Part shown: positions 61,301 to 64,000 of the stretch, piece after piece
Position numbering within the stretch: the stretch's first letter is position 1
Layout: each line of letters begins with the position of its first letter
DNA from: Siderastrea siderea
Taxonomy: Eukaryota > Cnidaria > Anthozoa > Scleractinia > Rhizangiidae
Length of the DNA: 64,000 nt
Direction: 5' to 3'
Assembly (NCBI GenBank): GCA_964030785.1
Contig: OZ034972.1
Span: 11,232,819-11,296,818 of the forward strand
Translations under genes and position numbers: made by a program
Notes under the pieces: model-generated
Databases searched by the model: none
What the model was told of the DNA's origin: nothing
Seen by the model: only the letters and a program-made list of their open reading frames with translations

Positions 61301-63606
61301 AGGAGGTGGAGCCATTTGATGTTCTGCAGTTTTCATTGCAGAACTTTGATAAGGTGATAAATTATCCAATGATTGCTTTGACGTTACTGAGCTGCCAGTG
61401 CGAGGGTCAGTGACATGCCCTGTTTTGTACTCATGGTAAATAGGGCTTTTTAGTCTCGATAATTCAGAATCATCCAGTATTGCACTTAGTGATGAAGTTG
61501 ATTGGTCACTACCATGAGGTGTTTTGTCTTCCTTATGGCCTTGCTCATTACCACTGAGAACAAAAAGCTTTTCTATGGCATCATTCACTACAACAGAATG
61601 AAACATGAGTGTCATACAGCTCCTTTAAAGTATAATTTTACAAGAAGCCCAGTGACAAGTACATAGTTGAATGTCAGACCAAGTCATTTTAACCACCTAC
61701 ATGTAATGCCTTGAATACTGAGGATTGCAGCACCCAATCCTAAGAGCTGATTTAGACGGTACGATTTTTGCTTACGACTGTTGTATGCGACTTTTGTGGC
61801 ATGCGCTGCTCGCGTCAACTCAAACTCGGATAACTCAAACTCCCCCGCTAACTCGAACTAAGTCCCATTTCCCTTGGGTTTCACCCCTTTTTTCAGTCAT
61901 TTTTCCTCGGTTAACTTGAACTCGGATAACTCGAATTCCCCGCTAACTCGAACTAGATTTCGTTTCCCTTGATCAAAATTTACCCCAACAACACGAATTC
62001 TGGTTCTTGCAAGTCACCATGGATGCCCATTGAAATATTCCATTAGCTCTTCTTGTCTTGTAATCGGATTTAAACACTAAAACCAACACTACAGCAATTT
62101 GATTTTAATTAGAGCAACGAACAGATCACGTATCATGACGGATTTGAGAGTCATTTCCCGATCATATGATCGTGGGTGTAACTGAGTTACATTCACTGTA
62201 CTGTATTATCCTAAGAATGTATAATCGTGTTACGGTTTCTGACGAGATAAGTTTAATTTGCACTGAACTGTATACATCAGTTAACTATCAATTATTAACA
62301 TGGCAAATTAAATATTCAATCGACCCTGATAACTCAGACCCCCGCTAACTAGAACTGTTTTTCGTTTCTCTTCCAGACCTGCCAACTCTCACGGTTTCAC
62401 CGTGAGACTCACGGTTTGGGGTATCAACTCACGGTCTCACGATTTGGCCTCCAAATCTCATGGTGAATCAGAAAATCTTGAAATTGCCAAACAATTCAGG
62501 TAGTATGAAACAATATTGAAAAACCGTGTTGAAAATGGTCAAATTTGTCACATCTAATGTTTGAGGGAAAGCTGGGTACAATTCCGACCTCATTCCCGTG
62601 AAACCATAGGTCAATATAGGTGTGCTTAGGTCTCTGGGGAAGCTAGAGCTGTGAATAGTTAACTCAAACTGGCGCCTCACATCGACAGCGAAACAGAAAC
62701 TGACTTCAAAAAATGCGGCAAAAGAATACAATAGGTAGCACAAATAAGGTGAAGAATACCTTGAAACAAGAAATCTACCATTTTTATTTTCATTTTACAC
62801 ATATTTTGGAAATCTCCAGGTTTGAGGTCCCAATCTCCAGGTCTTTCTGGGCTTTTTTGCAAGGTCTCCAGATTTGCACGTTTTGGAGGTTGGCAGGTCT
62901 GCCCTTCAGAGTTTGAGTTATCGGGGTGCTGCTGTATTTCTAATAATTTTTGTACAGGATATCTGATATCAAAACGATGTTTATCACAAATAGATTCCAG
63001 CTGGCTGTGAGTGTGTACTTTGATAACGCACAGAGGACATCAAAACGTGGTAAGAACATCAGTCACATTCTTTGTTCTTTCCACATTTTGATGTCATCTG
63101 TGCGTTATCATGCACAGCCAATTGCTACCTATTTGTTAAATATAATGTCGCTAACAAATTAATATAACCTTATATAGTTACGGGTAAATAAACAATTAAA
63201 AAATTTGCTCATTTCAGGTTCACAGATTGTGAAGAACGAATAAAATGGAAAGGAAAGGTGGCGTGGCGAGCAAGCACAGTCGTCTTTTCTAAGCGTTCAC
63301 TGAATCTGAAAGTCTGGACGCTGCATATTTACCGGTAAATTACAACTCGAGAAGAAAATGGACTTAGATTGCATTGAAAACTATGTGGTAATAAAGTATT
63401 AACCTATACATATACCTACCATTGTAATTACTTTCTGACAGTACCAGCTGAACCACTTCAGCATCAACTGAACCAGAAAACATGCTTTGCAATTCACAAA
63501 GAGTCGTGTCACGCCATTTTAACTCTGCATCTCTGTTTTGAGTCATATTTTCTGTCGAATCTGCTCCTAAATTGGTTACGTTTTGGCTATGTTTTCTCCT
63601 GGGCAT
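39182..63606 (-). CDS. N4BP2: NEDD4-binding protein 2 orthologue (CUE - polynucleotide kinase - Smr), 20 exons
   Basis: Exons (minus): 63606-63420, 61587-60289, 58960-58828, 56811-56749, 56380-56325, 55515-55427, 54892-54816, 54363-52406, 52143-52058, 51685-51655, 47628-47509, 47430-47372, 46886-46774, 45461-45341, 44904-44862, 44658-44483, 43809-43742, 42297-42203, 40286-40154, 39224-39182. All introns are GT-AG, all phases match, total 4950 nt = 1649 aa plus stop (human about 1770). An in-frame TAA lies 12 nt upstream of the ATG. Order: CUE domain (about 35-76); long Ser/Gln-rich region; P-loop kinase with Walker A GLPGSGKS (529-536), [15 protein letters not shown] and IIDNTNTQ; acidic disordered exon 8 with a CUE-like segment near 1110-1150; another CUE-like segment ([19 protein letters not shown], exons 13-14); DUF1771 ([10 protein letters not shown]); Smr domain with DLHGLHV and [11 protein letters not shown]. 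The family combines 5'-polynucleotide kinase with an Smr nicking-type nuclease fold and ubiquitin binding. No frame breaks seen. Confidence 0.95.
39491..39533. repeat. Perfect 21-bp-arm palindrome in N4BP2 intron 19
   Basis: ATAGACAAGCAAAAACAAAC is mirrored exactly around one base at 39512. Short direct copies of ATTCCAATATA flank it (39481 and about 39539). Confidence 0.9.
40666..41226 (+). mobile_element. 5'-truncated LINE in N4BP2 intron 18, 16-bp target duplication
   Basis: ACTGTGTTTGTTTCGA at 40666-40681 and ACTCTGTTTGTTTCGA at 41211-41226 (15 of 16) flank it. Inside, 40695-40925 codes a LINE ORF2 tail ([14 protein letters not shown] ... KWKPFINAW), resembling the tail of the LINE at 3156-4185. 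Then come a repetitive 3' UTR (GTAATATGTAACGTATAATG) and an A-rich tail ending at 41210. Confidence 0.88.
42669..43642. mobile_element. Inverted-repeat element, about 975 bp, in N4BP2 intron 17
   Basis: The left end GGACTGTTCGTTAATTATGG (42669-) and right end CCATAATTAACGAACAGTCC (43623-43642) are inverse; the full arm is about 34 bp. G runs lie just inside both ends (about 42713-42727 and 43538-43550). It holds a 130-codon open frame (42752-43144) with no domain I know, and a short AACCCTAACCCTAACCCTAA stretch near 43170. Confidence 0.8.
44137..44440 (+). mobile_element. tRNA-derived SINE, about 300 bp, in N4BP2 intron 16
   Basis: The A box is within GGTGGTGTAGTGGTTAGTGC and the B box GGTTCGACGCC about 35 bp later, so it has a pol III promoter. 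The body includes CTCTCTCCACCCAGGTGTAT, ATGGACTAGCATCTCGTCCA-like text and GCCTCCTTGGCCCGAGTG. Partial relatives are at 8257-8470 (minus) and about 41325-41375 (minus). Confidence 0.85.
45735..46170. repeat. 32-bp minisatellite, about 13 copies, N4BP2 intron 13
   Basis: Unit CACCAAGGTGAGCTAGGGCA + CATGCCACAGGA. Variants (GAGCT or GAGTT; CACAGGA or CATAGAA) tend to alternate, giving a 64-bp higher-order period over part of the array. A frame is open through it on the minus strand because 32-bp units shift phase, but it is not a gene. Confidence 0.93.
47025..47300. repeat. 106-bp tandem repeat, N4BP2 intron 12, reverse orientation
   Basis: About 2.5 diverged copies containing GTGACCATTCAAATGAAAGC and TACTTTCCTGTGGTACTGTT. 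Same family as 57950-58800 and 59470-59945 but inverted. Confidence 0.8.
48666..49112. repeat. Large palindrome, arms about 210 bp, loop about 20 bp
   Basis: GGGCCCACACAAACTGTGTG at 48666 is mirrored by CACACAGTTTGTGTGGGCCC ending at 49112. The arms match almost throughout (for example TCTAATAACGTGAAATGCTG; TACAGTCGATCTCATCGCTA). Typical of a fold-back element; one strand could form a very long hairpin. Confidence 0.93.
49160..50120 (+). pseudogene. Decayed copy of a multi-copy TE-associated ORF (GDADVLI family)
   Basis: Read across several frames on the plus strand: [41 protein letters not shown], then [20 protein letters not shown] followed by a stop, and [17 protein letters not shown] ... 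DHTDLLV. I recall this order (pre-PLLFQRL ... LxDGGALLxR ... STKxxxHxRR ... HAxGDADxLI) from predicted proteins present in many copies in corals and molluscs. The spaced Asp residues (GDAD, then DHTDLL) suggest a nuclease-like fold, but that is inference. Several stops and frameshifts; not functional. Confidence 0.6.
50899..51094. repeat. 196-bp palindromic hairpin element
   Basis: GATTTATATGTAGATCATCG is mirrored by CGATGATCTACATATAAATC. The inner arms repeat AAGAAGAAACCTGAAAAAAA against TTTTTTCAGGTTTCTTCTTT. N4BP2 intron 10, within the 47937-51519 element. Confidence 0.88.
51776..52020. repeat. GTT-rich trinucleotide tract
   Basis: Imperfect GTT/GTC/ATT repeats; the minus-strand Asn- and Thr-rich frames are artefacts. 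N4BP2 intron 9. Confidence 0.9.
52258..52302. repeat. (CAT)n microsatellite
   Basis: About 15 CAT units in N4BP2 intron 8, close to the donor side of exon 8. Confidence 0.92.
52406..54363 (-). CDS. N4BP2: N4BP2 exon 8: large acidic linker with CUE-like segment
   Basis: The largest exon (1958 nt) starts with the conserved kinase end [19 protein letters not shown], then about 450 residues rich in Ser, Glu, Asp and Asn with no visible fold. A CUE-like stretch ([18 protein letters not shown]) follows. It ends with [20 protein letters not shown], a block kept in N4BP2 proteins, which continues in exon 9 ([20 protein letters not shown]). The donor used (AAG/GTCGGT at 52406) is not a strong consensus, but the phase and the joined motif support it. 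Reading on past it would add a spurious hydrophobic tail from intron sequence. Confidence 0.85.
54816..58960 (-). CDS. N4BP2: N4BP2 exons 3-7: P-loop polynucleotide kinase domain
   Basis: Five short exons (58960-58828, 56811-56749, 56380-56325, 55515-55427, 54892-54816) encode the kinase core; it ends at the start of exon 8 with RRNQHGV. Walker A GLPGSGKS sits in exon 3. STDD in exon 4, EAHEWNQ in exon 5 and [16 protein letters not shown] in exon 6 are the marks of the N4BP2/N4BP2L1-type kinase. All catalytic-looking residues of the phosphate-binding loop are intact, so activity is plausible. Confidence 0.9.
55761..55984. repeat. Inverted repeat with hammerhead-ribozyme-like core
   Basis: The arms 55761-55853 and 55891-55984 are inverse copies (GTGAGTGTAGTCCTGAGAAG; GTTTGTGATGACATTGACTG). 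On the minus strand the left arm reads CTGATGA (55852-55846), then a possible stem TGAC...GTC, then GAAA (55825-55822). The right arm on the plus strand has the same layout but CTGATAA and AAAA. N4BP2 intron 5. Such repeats are common at Penelope-like element ends. Confidence 0.7.
56428..56712. repeat. TTCG/TTCA tetranucleotide tract
   Basis: About 285 bp of degenerate CGTT/CATT repeats in N4BP2 intron 4, ending about 40 bp downstream of exon 4. The Ser/Phe-rich frame over it is not a gene. Confidence 0.93.
57950..58800. repeat. 106-bp tandem repeat, about 8 copies, N4BP2 intron 3
   Basis: The unit contains CACCTTGTACAGCATAATAA, CACAGGAAAGTACTGCTCAG and TTCATTTGAATGGTCACACT. Measured spacing is 106 bp (58201, 58307, 58413). 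The array stops just before exon 3 (58828-58960). Confidence 0.93.
59470..59945. repeat. 106-bp tandem repeat, second array, N4BP2 intron 2
   Basis: About 4.5 copies of the same unit in the same orientation as 57950-58800, on the other side of exon 3. Confidence 0.93.
59955..60168. mobile_element. MITE, second copy of the 2481-2691 family
   Basis: Shares AATATTAACATCCATATTCT, GTTACTAGTTAGGAGAATTT and GTTTGATCAAGTAGTAATAC with the first copy; the TIRs are more diverged. It stands directly after the 106-bp array in N4BP2 intron 2. Confidence 0.78.
60289..61587 (-). CDS. N4BP2: N4BP2 exon 2: end of CUE domain and long disordered region
   Basis: Large 1299-nt exon coding about residues 63-495. 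Its first residues (VNDAIEKLF) finish the CUE helix begun in exon 1 (ELQSMFSG ... [11 protein letters not shown]); the split codon GTG joins the two exons. The rest is Ser/Gln/Pro-rich without a fold I recognise; the Gln/Pro-rich end ([15 protein letters not shown]) is typical of a flexible linker. The donor lies just after GGAAGAG at 60289. Confidence 0.9.
61790..62935. repeat. Nested repeats in N4BP2 intron 1
   Basis: Outer element: GATAACTC(A/G)AACTCCC and GCTAACTCGAACTA words at 61810-61960 and 62328-62355, matched in inverse by AGAGTTTGAGTTATCGGGGT at 62908. Inner element 62373-62905: GACCTGCCAACTCTCACGG at the left and GAGGTTGGCAGGTCTGCC at the right are inverted ends. Inside are repeats of CTCACGG and TCTCCAGGT. 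This looks like one element inserted in another. Confidence 0.6.
62988..63134. repeat. 147-bp hairpin element, N4BP2 intron 1
   Basis: AAATAGATTCCAGCTGGCTG ... GATAACGCACAGAGGACATC is mirrored by GATGTCATCTGTGCGTTATC ... ACCTATTT, with a loop of about 30 bp. Confidence 0.85.
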
Positions 63607-64000
63607 TTTTGGGGTTTAAATCAGCAGACGTTTCGCCACGAGCTGGACAATGATCACAAAAACAGCTGGAAATTCGCATTCACATCAAAAGTCTGGCAGC
63701 CATCTTTGTTCTAGATATCAGACATCCGGTCACGTGAGTTTCACATACGCCTTTTGATCAGAAAACTAACCCCCTCCACCCTCGCTCGGGATTACGTTTT
63801 ATTATGTTGTTTTCGGAGGTATTTTGAAAAGCCCTTTCCCTCCCACTTTCAATACATTTTTTGCGAATTTGACTTTGGGCAGGCGACAATCCAAAATTCT
63901 CTTTGAACGTTAAAAACGCCGTACCAGACCAATTTTTCGGGGTTTTTTGCTCAGCTTGCCACGTTGTTTTTGGTTGACAGGGCGGGAGCCCATTCTGCTG
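63607..64000. other. 5' flank of N4BP2, promoter side
   Basis: No gene or recognisable repeat seen. An in-frame TAA lies 12 nt before the N4BP2 ATG. I cannot place a transcription start by eye. Confidence 0.5.

Overview
This is a nuclear eukaryotic window: AT-rich, intron-rich, densely populated with transposable elements, and with no bacterial-style gene packing. The host genes are animal genes. The repeats (Penelope-like, DIRS, MULE- and pogo-type MITEs, tRNA-derived SINEs, 5'-truncated LINEs) fit an anthozoan cnidarian, most likely a coral. That placement is inferred from gene content and repeat style; no species marker was found.

Four host genes were found, all on the minus strand. I rebuilt the three multi-exon genes exon by exon from splice sites with phases that agree at every junction. 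(1) 18250..2947: an E2 ubiquitin-conjugating enzyme of the UBE2K/E2-25K type, 9 exons, 199 aa, UBC fold plus C-terminal UBA. (2) 22040..21399: a small EF-hand protein, apparently one coding exon. (3) 34041..29252: a divergent secreted fibroblast growth factor, 3 exons, 230 aa. (4) 63606..39182: a full N4BP2 orthologue, 20 exons, about 1649 aa, with CUE, P-loop polynucleotide kinase, further CUE-like segments, DUF1771 and Smr domains. UBE2K and N4BP2 are also close neighbours on human 4p14, so their linkage here looks like old conserved synteny.

Most of the remaining sequence is mobile DNA sitting in introns. In UBE2K intron 3 a Penelope-like element (8984..14273, 13-bp target duplication) carries a DIRS retrotransposon inserted inside one of its inverted repeats. 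Other UBE2K introns hold a 5'-truncated LINE, a pogo-type element, a SINE tail, a Mutator-type MITE with a 9-bp duplication, and a CGATTCGAGTCG-rich satellite. N4BP2 introns hold a 106-bp tandem repeat in three separate introns, a 32-bp minisatellite, several large palindromes, a 3.6-kb element with inverted ends and a decayed ORF, a LINE, a tRNA-SINE, and an inverted repeat with a hammerhead-ribozyme-like core.

Intergenic stretches (1..2946, 18251..21398, 22041..29251, 34042..39181, 63607..64000) hold repeats and no gene I can support. I found no CRISPR array, prophage, operon or defence system; none is expected in this kind of genome.
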